Shown here: positions 24,384 through 36,610 of the stretch, piece by piece
Numbering within the stretch: the first letter of the stretch is position 1
How the letters are laid out: each line of letters begins with the position of its first letter
NCBI GenBank assembly: GCA_965153455.1
Contig: OZ234499.1
Location: 11,218,271-11,282,270, forward strand
Direction: 5' to 3'
From: Sphagnum compactum
Taxonomy: Eukaryota > Bryophyta > Sphagnopsida > Sphagnales
DNA: 64,000 nucleotides
Program-made: the position numbers and the translations under genes
Notes under the pieces: generated by a model
Database searches by the model: none
Told to the model about the DNA's origin: nothing
Seen by the model: only the letters and a program-made list of their open reading frames with translations

Positions 24384-26760
24384 TCATATATGCTCTAATT
24401 GAGAACTAGCTTTTGTGATATTTTCACTAAATTGTGATTTGAATGGAAATTTACCCATGAAATATAATTGTTTTTTTCTCTTTTTTTTTTGGTTATTGTC
24501 TTTTAGAATGTCAACATTCAAATCTCCCATAATGATGATTGGACAATGTTCAGAAGATTGTTGAATTATAGTTTGAAAATTGTTTAGGAATGTAGAAATT
24601 GAACATGAATGAGCTTTATACACACATATAACATGTATTACTTTTCGTATATTAATATTAAAAGTTGTTATATATTTTGAACCATCACTAGTTATTGTAT
24701 TGAATGAATCTAAGTGCATGTGTATGTCATACATCATCATTAACCCATGACTATCATGGATTGAAATATATGAATATTTCGATAAAATTTATAAATTTGT
24801 GCACATTTGTTGATGCATGGTGTATTTTGTTTTTATAAAACATAAGATATGAAACATTTGAAGGTTATGATCATGATTGATGTCTTTGTAATGTTGGCGT
24901 AAAGAAATTGTATTCAAGGTTTATATAATTACATGATAATTAAATAAGTTTTTCAATTGTGGAATTGATGGTATCCGAGTTGCAATTGTTTTCAATATAT
25001 TCATTTTTACATGTACTATTGGATCATTAAAAAAAAAAATCTTAGTGGAGAAGAACTAACAAAAATAGTTTTGCTTTTATTCAAATGTGGGATAATGTTA
25101 TATATGTTAACCCATGTTCTTTAATGTTAATGGGATCAAAAACCAATTCATCTAGTGGTAATCCTTAAGAACGATGAATGGTTCTTGTTGCTGCAAATTG
25201 AATTGGAAATTCCTTGTTATGATAAATGATTGGGATTAACCAACTCTTATATCTTTGATGATAGGTTCAATTGGTGTCCATTTTGATTCAATGTTGTTAT
25301 CATAATAATGATTATATTTTTTTTCTTATTAGGGTTCCAATTTTAAAATTCTAAAACATTATCCATATAATGGTTTTTTTACAATAGGTTGTTAATGTTG
25401 TAAAAAAGCCATCAACTCCATTCACAAGACCATCAAAATATTGCATAATGACCAACACATAATTCAACCTACATATCTTTTTGTATATTAAGTGTAAAAT
25501 GCAGACCTGTAGTTTTACTCAGATCATTTGAGAATTTGTAAAATGATGGGCATGATTGATGGTTGATGTCCATTGTTTTGGAAATAAATGTGGGATGAAA
25601 ATGTGTTAGTGAACACATTTTCATTGTGTTTTTACACAAGTTTACTTATATAAAATAAATATGAAATAAGAAAAGTGTTGGGTGTTTGTCATTACAAATT
25701 GAATTTATAAATTCAATGTCCTTTGTATTTTTTATTGTAGTATGAAATTTGTTCAAAGTTTGTATAAAGACCATATTAGATTGTTGCATAACTTTATTTA
25801 ATTCATAACATTGAACATGTATTTGCCAAAGATTTAGTGTTACTGCATTAACATTGTTTTTAATACTTTGAAATATCCAACTGTCTTTCACAGGGGGTGT
25901 TTCATAGAAATCACCCATCATGATAACATCAACACCACCAAAGAATTTGTTTTGAATGTGTTTTATAAACCTTAACCCATTATCTATAACATTAAACCCC
26001 AACAAATGATAATTCATCTATCACAACAAGTTGTCATTGTTCGTATTAACATGTAAGCCTATTTAATGAATATGATGATAAGTTTGGTAAATTAAATAAG
26101 GATTGTTGAATAGGTACGTTCAATGTAGAATGTATTGTTAAACCGTCAATATTTAAAACAACTTCACCTATTGATGCCATAATTAAAGCCTTGATTTTTA
26201 TTAAATTAGAGATATGTCTCTATTGTATAATCATATTAATCCTTGAATTATTAGTTTTAATGTAAATGTTTTACCAGTTCTCACACCCCTTGTCAAAAAT
26301 AAACATATTATGTATCAAGGTCAATTATTTTATATCCATAACATCATCAAATATTAATCTTTGTTTTTCATTTAATTGTCTAAATAAACTATGATATTCA
26401 AGTTTTTTCATCATCATGGAATGTGATAATTTTGTGAAATTTTCACCTTCTAAAAATTATGATTTTTGGTTTGATCCATTATGTGATTAAATGACAAAGT
26501 TAGATCATAAATCATAATGCCCAACATTGATTGTGTTTGTTATAGGAATTATATTACATGGATCATTTACTACATTATTTATATCGTTAGTCCAAATGTT
26601 AGTTAAATGTAATGGGTTTGATTTTGAATATATTGAATCATCCATTTCTTCTGTATTTAGATATGGCATTTGGTAGTTGAAAATAGATTTAATTTTAAAA
26701 ATGTCATTATGTTATTGACAATATGCATCATGCCATGTTACATTAGTTCCAAGTTACGAG
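24384..26760 (-). mobile_element. Helentron-type Helitron relic (PIF1 helicase plus endonuclease)
   Basis: Minus-strand pieces lie in the order expected of Helitron2/Helentron elements, helicase then endonuclease. A degenerate Walker A (GVRTGKTFTLKLI, near 26265-26295) is followed by a motif Ib-like MASIGEVVLNIDGLTIHS (26180-26120). Next comes FGGVDVIMMGDFYETPPV with ELNKVMQQ (frame 26017-25646). Last is an endonuclease/exonuclease/phosphatase fragment with IIIMGDLNVDIL (about 24540-24500, frame 24740-24384). Sequence upstream to about 26760 is protein-like but full of stops. No Rep domain or termini could be identified. Clearly dead. Confidence 0.7.
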
Positions 26761-28185
26761 TATTCTGAATTTTGAAATGGTGAATACAATAAAATTTGTT
26801 TTCTCAACCAATTTTCAAGTTTTTTATATTTATTATAATTTACAAAGTTAATAATTTTGGGTTTACGATGTTCTGAAAACTTTTTTATTAATGTTATAAA
26901 AATAACTAAACTCTATTAATGACAATAATTCATATTGACTAGGACGATTAATATCATGGACACATTATATTAGTTGAATTTAGTTTGAATTGTGATTTTA
27001 ACACAACCCTTCCTCACCCAAAAAAAACCCTTTTGAAAAAGAAAAAAAAAATTCTTAATCCTTTCATCCCTTCTTTTTAAAGCTCCATTTACAACTTGTA
27101 ATTCTTTCAATCTAATTGAATTATCGATTCCTTATACCCATTGAAACCCCATAATAAAAAATAAACCTGTGAAAAAAGAAAAAAAATAAAAATCTTAACC
27201 CTTTTGCTCTCCTAAATTTTCATCTATAACCCCACTTTATCCCACCCAAATATATAAACTAGTTGTGTTTGCCCCATGCATGTTTGTTAAAACCTAAAAT
27301 CATACATAGATATTTATTATCTTAGCGCAATAATAAATTTTTATAACGTAAAAAGACAACAATACAAGAAAATTAATCGAATAAAAATTAATTTCATTAT
27401 GGTTTTCGTTATTTTATCTTCATCAAAGCTTTATTGAAGTTTTTAAAATGACATCAAATTAATTTTTAAAAATTATATCTCAAAAACGAATTTTATATTT
27501 ATTTAAAAATTTCCATGCTTTATTTAAATCAATTCTTGCATAATCTTTCAAATGTCATCTTAATAATATTTAAAGGAATTGAAGTTAATTATTCGTAAGG
27601 TTATCAAACAAATTTTGTCTCAAAAAAATAATTTTTTTTTTTTACATTTCATAATGATATGAAACCTGAAAACAAAAAGGCAAATGACAACCCAAAAAAT
27701 AAAATGATATAGAGACATGATTAAATCAATTACCCAACACTCATATTTTGAGAAGAAACCCAACGAGAAGATGGGTGGATTTCAAAACAACTCATCAATT
27801 GGATGGGTGCACCCAAAATCTACACATGCCTATTCATTAGTTTGGCCCAATAAAAAATTTACATGTAGACCTATAACCCTATTCATTCAGTCAACTTTTG
27901 ATTTTTCAACCCCTATACCCGCTCAGAAGGTGTTCCCACAATGCTTCTATAAAGGCAGCCAATAAGCCATAACATCCCCCCTACATATATCTTATGGTAC
28001 AAAGATGCACTAATATGTACAAAGATGTACAAATATTGGAGCTCAAGAAGTATGGTGTGCTTAGAAGAAGGGCTGTTAGCTTAGGCAAAAAAATGGTGGC
28101 AACCATGTCTAGGAATAGAATGTGCATGCAATCTGAAACAACTAAACATACATCCAAGGGGGGTTCATCTTTTAACCTTTTTGAA
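26761..28185. other. AT-rich intergenic DNA
   Basis: No gene recognised. The part next to 26760 may be further Helentron debris. Confidence 0.35.
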
Positions 28186-28191
28186 GGGAAA

Positions 28192-28224
28192 GGGGGAGGG
28201 AGGGGAGGGAGGGGAGGGGGGGGG
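28192..28224 (+). other. G-quadruplex-prone tract
   Basis: More than five runs of three or more G separated by single A. Any frame through it is a glycine-rich artefact. Confidence 0.75.
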
Positions 28225-30340
28225 AAGTGTGGTGTTCTCAATGTGTTCCCCAAAAATGTTCCCAATAGCATTTAAATTTATCTCATATCTTTACCCAATG
28301 TTTTCTCTTCTCACCTATGTAGGTGAGTCAAGGGGGAAGCATTCCATCCTCACAAAGAAATCGCTATTTGGGGTGCCTCCCAAGTTTTAATTTTGTTTTG
28401 GGATGGGCCAATCAAAATGGCACATTAAAAATAAAGAATAATAAAAACAGAACTTGAGAGGTAGGCCGTCTAATGAATTGGAATTGAGAGGTGAATAGGA
28501 AACGTGAAAGCACACTACAAGGATCCCTTTTGAGTATACTTTTATAATGTAGATAATATAATTGCTTTAAAAATATGGTGCTTTTAATTTTGGGATTTAA
28601 TTTTGATCTTATAGTGTTATCTAATATTATTTGAATAAGCAAAATTCTATATTAGTTTAAAATATCCATGGATATATTTGTGGTATACACAGGTATAAGA
28701 CTTGAAATGAGAAGTATCAAACCAAAAAAATAATGACTGCTTTATACTTTTATGAACAACGAGGGTTTATTTTTAAGCCTTTGGGCTTGACTACAAGCTA
28801 GCAAAACAAGACATGACAATTTATGCATTGGTTGATTTGATTACAAATATTGAACATGGTTATAACACATGTATATTTTGGACTAGACAATGAAGAGGTC
28901 ATATACTTCCCATAGGTTGACTTTTTAAAAAAAAATGTTATATGATAAATGTGGATTGTTAGGTGGTATAAAATGTTGAATGCCAATTCAATTTTTGGGG
29001 TTGTAAAGTTTAATTGGACACTCAAAAGGAAATTCGTTAAACCCTAAACCTATATACCTCTGATCCCATCATTACAATAGCAAGCTTATCAAATCCAAAT
29101 TTGATCTCATATAAAAGACCACCAAAAGAAGCCATGGTAAAACCATGTAGCAATGGACACCCACTATGAATGAATGGGGGTAACATGCCATAATACATTT
29201 GCAAATGTGTGCTCTAGAATTTGTGTGCAATGTTACAACTTATCAACTATTGTTTCCCACATTTTTCACATCCTAAACATCATTACAAACTAAGATGATG
29301 CATAAGACCTACTTTGCTTGGTGGTAAACACCTTAAGCATGACTACCTACCTTATAAACCCCCCTTTGATCGCATCACAATGTTACACATCTTTTTCAAT
29401 GAATAGTTTTAAGTCTAATTTGCTATTGATAGTAGCCATTTGAGGCCTTTTAATATGGCAACTATCATAATTCTTTTTGAGTCTTTGTGTAATGTTGATT
29501 TTTCTGGTGCAATTTCAAATGAAGATTAAACTTAATACATTTTCGATTAAGAATATACTATTTCATTTACATGTGATCTACCTCATATATTGTTCTTGCA
29601 CTGGCTTAAAACTTGCAAATAAACATAATCTTTGAAAAGAAATGAGGTGGAAAAGAAATGAGGTGGCAAATCAAAGCCACGAAGAGAAAGTCGAAGCCTA
29701 GGTCTATTATATAAAAAGTTTGTAAAATCATTAGAAAGTGTACAATAGAATAAAATTGTACACAAAAAAAGAGAGGTCTCGAGATCTTGTTTAAGATCTC
29801 CAATACAGACTGGCAATGTGGCCGCAACATGGGCCATGCTTTTTTGTAGATGCCATAAGACACCTCATCAACAAAAAATAAAAGTGTATCTTTCTGGAAC
29901 TAAATCATATTTCATTTGGAACTGTCGCATCAATTGTTGTACAATGATGCAGTGTCCACTTTGCAAGCAATCATTTTGTATCAATCTCCAACATCGCATC
30001 ACATGTGCAGGGTTTTCTTTTTCCCCGAGTCTTGCAAATTCCATTGGAAGTTGCTCTTCTAGAAGAAGCCTAAGGAGAAGCTCCTAAGCATGAAAGGCAA
30101 CCCATCTTTAATATCATTGGCTCTTCAAAGATCTCATAGAAAGTAGGCCAACATCTTTTCTCACCTTTTGTAGGTCTGGTTTCTTTTGTGCAGATGTTCA
30201 GATTTTTAAGCACGGGAATCACCTATTGTGTCTTTATGGTGCATCAGTGAAAGCTAAGACTACCCCACTTGGCATTCTGCCCTGTGAAGCGGCCCCAGAT
30301 GCCAGTTCCATTCTCTATTAGATGCCAGAGCTCAAGTTAG
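28225..30340. other. Intergenic, nothing recognised
   Basis: AT-rich DNA with scattered short frames and no domain or repeat structure that I can name. Confidence 0.35.
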
Positions 30341-30540
30341 AAAACATGTTTAGAGATTGCTAACTAATTAATCAACACGCAGTAGTGTACTTCAAAAGGC
30401 ATGACCAATTGACAAGAAAGCTTAAGAAAGCTGCTGATCAGAAAATTCATTTAGAGATTGCTAACAGATTGATCAACACTTGACTGCATATTTTGAAGGC
30501 ATGAACCAACTCACAAGAATGCTCAAGAAAGCTGCTGTAC
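30341..30540. repeat. Imperfect tandem duplication of about 101 bp
   Basis: 'tagagattgctaac' at 30351 recurs at 30452. 'aaggcatgaccaa' and 'aagaaagctgctg' recur at the same offset. Noncoding. Confidence 0.75.
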
Positions 30541-31578
30541 CTTGGAGAGCTTAACTTTCCTCTGCATCAAAGCTCCATGTATCTCCAGGTGAGCAAATGG
30601 CTTCCAGATTTCCCAATCTGTTCCATGCCAAATTGTGTTACCAAATTTACAAGAAATTGGACTATGAACTTAACTTACAGTGGGCCCACTAACAAGATCC
30701 CAGCCAGAATCCCATACCACTTTCATGTTGAAGCCAATAAGAGATTTGTGCGTTGCCACACTTGGGTACAGTAAAATGCACAACAAAATGGATTCTTACA
30801 TTGCAAATCAATCAGAACTGGAACAGCTGCTGCATACCTGAGTTCAGATTCCCTGGTAAGTCTTTCCACATCAAGCTATTTCACTTACAAATGTGCTTCA
30901 CAAAGTTGAGGATGAGAGATGACACTAATCTGCTCAACTCACACGGTACAAAACTCAACCCACAACCTTGTGGAGCAATTTCTAGCACAACCTGTAAACT
31001 CATACTCCTGCTGGTATGGAACCAGGGAGGAAACAAAAGGTCCAATTCTTTCAAACTCAGAACACATTTACCTGACTGAGGTTTGTCCAGTCCAGCAGAC
31101 TGCTCAAGTCACTCTAGTGACTTTGGGCTTACTAGAGCTCCAGTGTCTAATAACTCACAAAAGTTTCAAGAGAAGACCAAATTATCCAAGAGATTAGAAA
31201 AATGCTTGCAAACCAAACTTCTTATGTCAAATCAATTCTGAATGACTGTCAGTTGCTGACAGCTTGAAGAACTTGAATTGATATTTGTCCAATGGACATA
31301 ATACATACAGACAGGCTAACAAAAAGAGGCCAATGAGACCTCTTCTAATCTGTGTATTTACTGCAATGGCGAGCCATTTGACCCAGCTAGCCTGTTTAAA
31401 GAAAAGAAGAAAGCTATGCACATGAAATATTATACTTCACCCAAATTGATCCCACTACTTCCATGAGCATTTCTGGAACACCATGCTAAGTACTAGAATC
31501 AATTCTCCTCGGGTATACCTAGCAACACTCCACTATTGGAACTTTCTCTATGCAAGAAGGGTGAGAAACAAAGTGATA
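30541..31578. other. 3' flank of the PyrP-type phosphatase gene
   Basis: No coding sequence recognised. The stretch nearest 31578 should include the 3' UTR. Confidence 0.35.
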
Positions 31579-32802
31579 CTACCGATCCATTGTGGCAACC
31601 CGAGGAAGGGGCATTTCTTCCTCAACCTCCATCTCTGGTTCAGGTTCAGGGGTCTGAAACTCTGGAGAATCCAAATCTGCCAGATTCTTAAGATCCACCA
31701 TAGAGAGATCATCCAGTTGGCGAACCACCAAATCTGCAGCTCCTAATTCATACACAGGATGTTTTCCAGACACGGCTACACACTTCATGCAACAGTCATG
31801 TGCAGCCTCAACACTTGAATTTGAATTCCCAAACACAATGCAGCGCTCAGAGATGAAACCAAGTTGCTCTGCAGCGTACAGAAACATCTCTGGGTCAGGC
31901 TTTCCTCTGTACACATCCTCTGCAGCAATCACTACATTGAAGAAGCCCTCCATGCCGATGGCTTCAATTGCTCTCTCCAAGTATTTCCTGGGCCTAGTTG
32001 ATGCCATGGCCACAGGAATGCTATACTTCTTCAATGTCTCTACAAATTCGCGGGAGCCAGGACGTAGCCTATACATTCCACCTTGCATTTCCTCATAAAG
32101 CTCTTCCTTCCTCAATGCCAGCCGTTTCATCTGTCGATTATCCCTGGTCCAGCAAAGAACCTCGGCAATTGCCTGCTCATTTTTCATTCCCTCTACTCTA
32201 TTGAGGACAAAAGCTGGAGGTGGTCTCTTTCCTTCCTCCTCAGCCAAAGCTGCCCATGCTTTTCTCTCAACATCTGAGTCATCTTCCACAATCACTCCTT
32301 CCCACTCTAGTAGCACACCCAGCCATCCACAGCCCATGCGGTGTAGTCGGAGAAGAGGATTATGCAATGAGGCATCATCAGCCTTGTTTTCAGACAAGGC
32401 AGGGGATGATGAAGGACTAGACTCTGTGAAGTATGATACTTCCAGTGATCTCCTGTTCTTTTCAAATGGGACATGTGCCTCCTCAGTTATTTCCATAGAA
32501 AGCCCTTGTCCAGTGAGCCCATGCTCAATTCTCTGCCTTCTTGCTGATTTTGAAGATGACCTTATGCTATCTACACACAAGTTGAAAGAACTTCGGAGGG
32601 TGGCTGAAGAAGGGCTTGTCCTAACAAAGATGCACAGATTTGTGGCTTGTTGGATTGGGCGGATAGGAATCACCTGTTGAGTGTTCAAAAAAGAGGAAGA
32701 CAGAGCCATGGCCATGTTGCAATTCCTTGATGTGGACACTGCTCCAGAGCAGAGGTCAATTGCTGTGGGTTGCCCTCGAAGAATGAGCCCCATGGTTGCC
32801 AT
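31579..32802 (-). CDS. PYRP2: Plastid HAD-like phosphatase, PyrP type (riboflavin pathway)
   Basis: HAD-superfamily protein closest, from memory, to Arabidopsis At4g11570, reported to dephosphorylate the 5-amino-6-ribitylamino-uracil phosphate intermediate of riboflavin synthesis in plastids. One exon, 407 aa, ATG at 32802. Residues 1 to about 95 are Ser/Arg-rich with few acids, as in a transit peptide. The HAD core runs from about 157 to 375. Motif I position reads LLEWEGVIVEDD (about 164-175); motif II is MASTRP (266-271); motif III Lys is in RGKPDP (299-304); motif IV position is FGNSNSSVEAA (324-334). The cap carries PPPAFVLNRVEGMKNEQAI. The usual Asp nucleophile pair (DxD) is ExE here, and GD of motif IV is GN. 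I recall the same Glu in the Arabidopsis protein, so this may be a family trait rather than decay. The C-terminus is acidic. Confidence 0.82.
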   Translation of the reverse strand: MATMGLILRGQPTAIDLCSGAVSTSRNCNMAMALSSSFLNTQQVIPIRPIQQATNLCIFVRTSPSSATLRSSFNLCVDSIRSSSKSARRQRIEHGLTGQGLSMEITEEAHVPFEKNRRSLEVSYFTESSPSSSPALSENKADDASLHNPLLRLHRMGCGWLGVLLEWEGVIVEDDSDVERKAWAALAEEEGKRPPPAFVLNRVEGMKNEQAIAEVLCWTRDNRQMKRLALRKEELYEEMQGGMYRLRPGSREFVETLKKYSIPVAMASTRPRKYLERAIEAIGMEGFFNVVIAAEDVYRGKPDPEMFLYAAEQLGFISERCIVFGNSNSSVEAAHDCCMKCVAVSGKHPVYELGAADLVVRQLDDLSMVDLKNLADLDSPEFQTPEPEPEMEVEEEMPLPRVATMDR

Positions 32803-33890
32803 CCCTTCTCAACTGCAGTAATTTTACAAGACTCTTGTATGCCACCACCTTTTACCTTCTGCAACACATATACATGGTGGACCGTTTATCTCCTCAAATG
32901 TTCTTCAGTTGCCAAAAAAGTAATCTCAAGAAAGACACATGCACAAGAAGACAGACCAGGCGATGATGCCTTCTTTACTCGAAGACACAAATTCTGAACA
33001 ATCCTTAATGGGACAGGGTAACAAGCTTCCTTTGTTTGTTAGTCAGAACCAAGCCACCATCTCACACACCTATTCCTCGACACAAACAGCAAACAACAAG
33101 CAGCAATTCACCAATTGAAACCCTAGCAATGCAGCTGAGATACAGACAAAGCTCCAAACCGACCAACGCCTTAACAACCAAACCCTAGCGCGTCTCATTC
33201 ACAACAATCCAGCCAACAAAAACTCAAAAACAAAATTCAAGCGATTCAAAGATCTCAGACTGCTAAGACAAAACCCTCGCCTCTGATGTTTCCGAATCCG
33301 ACACACCGCCAGAAAAAAAATTCATTCACACAACACTAGTTTCAGCTTCAAAGAAACACGTCCAAATCGCCGGGTAAAGAAAACACTGCCTCGCCAGAAA
33401 ACTAACCTTTCTCTAAAGATCCAGGATGTAATCGTTTCTATCCTTCCTTCCCGCACACGATTCCCACACCGCCAGAAAACGGAGCGCCGGACAACAGGAG
33501 CCAAATTCTAAAAAGGAGAAAAATAACCAAACAGCTTCTGCTGCCAATAGTGGCCCAAACGAAAAGCTCCGAACCCCCACCTCAATTCGTTTAAGAGCAG
33601 ACAAAACTTTTCCCAACCAACCAGATACAGAAGCAACAGAAGACGAGCTCCGTCAAGAACAGGAAACAAATAAAACAGCAGCGGCAGACAACAAATACGA
33701 TGACGCGCAACAGCAGAAGAAGAAGGCAAAAGTCTTCAGCTAGGATAAAAGCTTGTTGCCGCCGCCTGCTTGCTAGAAGAAAAGGAAAGTTCGGAGGCTG
33801 GTGCGAAGGTTTGCAGGGAGAAGAGACTGCGGAAACAGCGATGGCGGTCGCGCGCTCGAGAGAGACAGAGCCCAGTCACTAACCAATTAA
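32803..33890 (-). promoter_or_regulatory. 5' leader and promoter region of the PyrP-type gene
   Basis: More GC-balanced than the surrounding intergenic DNA. It may contain a 5' UTR intron, but I cannot fix its borders. Short frames on both strands look spurious. Confidence 0.3.
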
Positions 33891-33975
33891 GTAACCAACA
33901 AAGAGAGCGAAGAGCTCAGTCACTAACCAACCAACTAACCAACAAACTAACAATCTAGCTAACCAACTAAACCCC
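33885..33975. repeat. Degenerate (AACC/AACT)n tetranucleotide repeat
   Basis: Repeated 'aaccaac' and 'taaccaactaa' words run over about 90 bp, with 'cagtcactaaccaa' occurring twice (33873 and 33917). Confidence 0.75.
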
Positions 33976-34063
33976 TGCCTTCTTTCACCTTGTCCTTCCC
34001 CCGCCCCCACCACCCGCCAGGAAAAAAAAACCCTCAAAAGAGACAAGCGGATTTTTTTCGTTT

Positions 34064-34087
34064 GGGGGGTGTGGGGGTGGGGGAGGG
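34064..34087 (+). other. G-quadruplex motif upstream of the PyrP-type gene
   Basis: Four G-runs of 6, 5, 5 and 3 with loops TGT, T and A. It lies about 1.3 kb upstream of the minus-strand start codon at 32802. Confidence 0.75.
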
Positions 34088-34384
34088 TATTTTTGGGCCA
34101 TAGGTATATCTTGACGAATTTTCTCCAAAAAATGAGATTTTTTTTAATGCAATGATATGTATGTAAAGGCAATTATGTAGTACCTTGGGGGATTCAGCAA
34201 AATAAAAAATAATTTTAGAAATGCTGAAATTTTCAAATGTTTCATTTCTCTCAAAAAAAATTGTGAATGAAATTGGAAAGTGTTTGTGCAATGTTCTGTT
34301 AAAAAATTCTAATTTTCAAATGAAATCTTCAAAATTAATTAATCATTGGACACACATGTGCTGGAGCCGCCCTTGTACTACTTA

Positions 34385-34598
34385 AGGTGCGTTCACACTT
34401 GGTGTTAGGGACTCTAGTGTTAAAGTCCCCTAACATCATGTTAGTCATTTAGGACTTAAACCTAGTTACCATGAAAATTTTATGCTAAGCTAACATTCAC
34501 TTAACATTAAGCTATCACCTATTTAACATTGCATGCCACCTAGGATGTCACCTAGATTTTCATTTAACACTGACTGAACATCAAGTGTGAATGCACCA
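34385..34598. mobile_element. Tourist-like MITE with TTA target-site duplication
   Basis: A 214-bp element with inverted ends: left AGGTGCGTTCACACTTGGTG, right reverse complement TGGTGCATTCACACTTGATG. TTA flanks both ends (34382-34384 and 34599-34601). There is no coding capacity. The end sequence and TTA duplication fit PIF/Harbinger-derived Tourist MITEs. Confidence 0.8.
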
Positions 34599-34601
34599 TT
34601 A

Positions 34602-36598
34602 CTGTATGTAGTTAGTACTTTACCATGGTTTTGGAATATGACTTCCAATTAACAAGTTTAGGTTTTTAAAAATGTAATGGATTTAGGGTCTCTTTCCATT
34701 AGGCTGTTGTGATCATAGTTGCACACAATGTGCTCGGATTACAGCCTTGGGAAGCCATTGACATAGGGCCTTATTTCTTTGTTGCAAGGACAAGCAGTTT
34801 GCATTGGAGAGATGCAAGGGGCTTTGAAAATATGTCTTTTACCATGATTAACCCATAGATGTCAGGTAGGCCCAATATTGGGGCTGTCCCCATGTCCTCA
34901 TGGAAAAAGGACACATGTCATTTATGGTGACTCACATTTTGATTCATAGCTCTTATGGCTCTTGCAATTGGATGATGCTCAACCAGTAGAGTTGTGACAT
35001 GGCTTGGAGCACATGTAAATGGAAAAACATAATGGAAAGCTTATGATGAAACCCTGCAAAACTTTTTAGAAAGAAAGCACCCAAGAAAGGGAGAGAAAAG
35101 GAAACAAGGGGGCCAGAAAATATTGTCAGGATCACAATAGCCTAATGAAAAGATGTTTTTATTTGTGGTTTCATAATGAACACATGGAATAATATGATTA
35201 ATGTCCAATAGGAGAATGAAAATAAATTATTGTTGCTCATAATGTTCTTTTAAAAAACCATTTCACAAGCCAAGCAAAGAATTTCAATTTTTTGAAAGGA
35301 TCAACAACAATTAGGGTTACCTAATCATCATCCTCTTGTGAATACAAGTTAATTGTTTGAAAAAACTTCACATCCACTTAATATGTTTGTCATCTTCCTC
35401 TGTTAATGATCAAAGTCCATTAGAAAACCAAAAGTTTGGCAAATAAAAGTTGTATATAAGAACTCATTATATGCATAATGTAATTAAACATGTCAAAAGC
35501 TCTCTTTCATACCATTTGTGATGGTAAGTGTTTGGAGAATTGTGTAATAAGCTTGAATGACATGCAAGTATTTGATAGAATTTGTGTAATAAAGGTGGAG
35601 TTTGCCATCACAAATGTTACATAATGTGGAGTTATTACCATCATGCAATGTGAAGAAAGAATATCATTACTAAAATCAATTAATGTTGTACAATCAACAA
35701 ACAAAAAACAAAGTTGAAGACCTTGATTTAAGCAACATAAGAAGGTTCAAGCGTTTTCTTTGCATTCAATGTTTGGAGCTCCTTCATAGACTTATGATCA
35801 AGTCTTTTTTTCAATATGGTGAACTTGAAAAGAAATGGCAACAAACTTAGACTGTCTACATTTTGGAGTCTAGCGGTTGGAGTTTTTTCTTTTGTCTTGG
35901 AATTTATTGTCTAGATGCAATTGGGTTGCATCAAAAGCCCAAAGAGTTGAGACATTAGCTAGAGATGAAAGAACCATTTTCACCAAAGTGTGGAATGTTA
36001 TTATACTCAATACAATTGGGATGGAGCTTGCACAAATTGAAACTCTTGTAATTTCTAGAGCTAGTGCCAGAGAATTAGTTATTGCCGACTCATGGTTCAT
36101 AACTTTCAATGGCAATTGGGATCTCATTTCCAATATACACAAGCAGAGACTTGAAGCAGATCAAGAAGCTAATGGAGAAGTTGATTGAAACACTTACGGT
36201 CCTTAGAACATGGGTGGACAAAAGGCAAGATTCATGTGTCCTTGGTAATTATCTTTCTCAACAACCTTTAGTTTGAGTCTCCATTTGTGAAACTTGAACA
36301 AAATTTCCAACAAGATTTGCCAAAAGTTTTAGCGAACATAGATAAGAAAGCCTCCCACAACAGCAATGTTGAGAGAAAATGCAATGAAGAGAACGAGCAC
36401 ATGCATGTCAGGAAACACATGAAGGAAAGAGATAGAAAAGAAACCCAACAATTGAAAGGGTGTCAAGCTCATGGTAGTGTTTATGAAAAGGTGCAAACTT
36501 CATGGCTGCCTGCATTTGTAGGGTTAGTTCTTACTGTGCATCACAAAAGGCCTTCAATGAAGAGGTGATGCACAAAGAGACAAATTGAGGTTGCAAAT
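34602..36598. other. Intergenic upstream of the XRCC4-like gene
   Basis: AT-rich. The frames 35877-36188 and 36287-36568 (+) are protein-like in composition but start with TTG or GTG and match nothing I recognise. They could be transposon debris or unrecognised upstream exons. An in-frame TGA at 36599-36601 separates them from the XRCC4-like ATG. Confidence 0.35.
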
Positions 36599-36610
36599 TG
36601 AGATCCAGCA

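Noticed and set aside
28181-28390. Gly-rich ORF
   Set aside because: Produced by the G-quadruplex tract.
35877-36568. Upstream exons of the XRCC4-like gene
   Set aside because: An in-frame TGA directly precedes the XRCC4-like ATG and no splice path is compelling. Kept only as unrecognised sequence.
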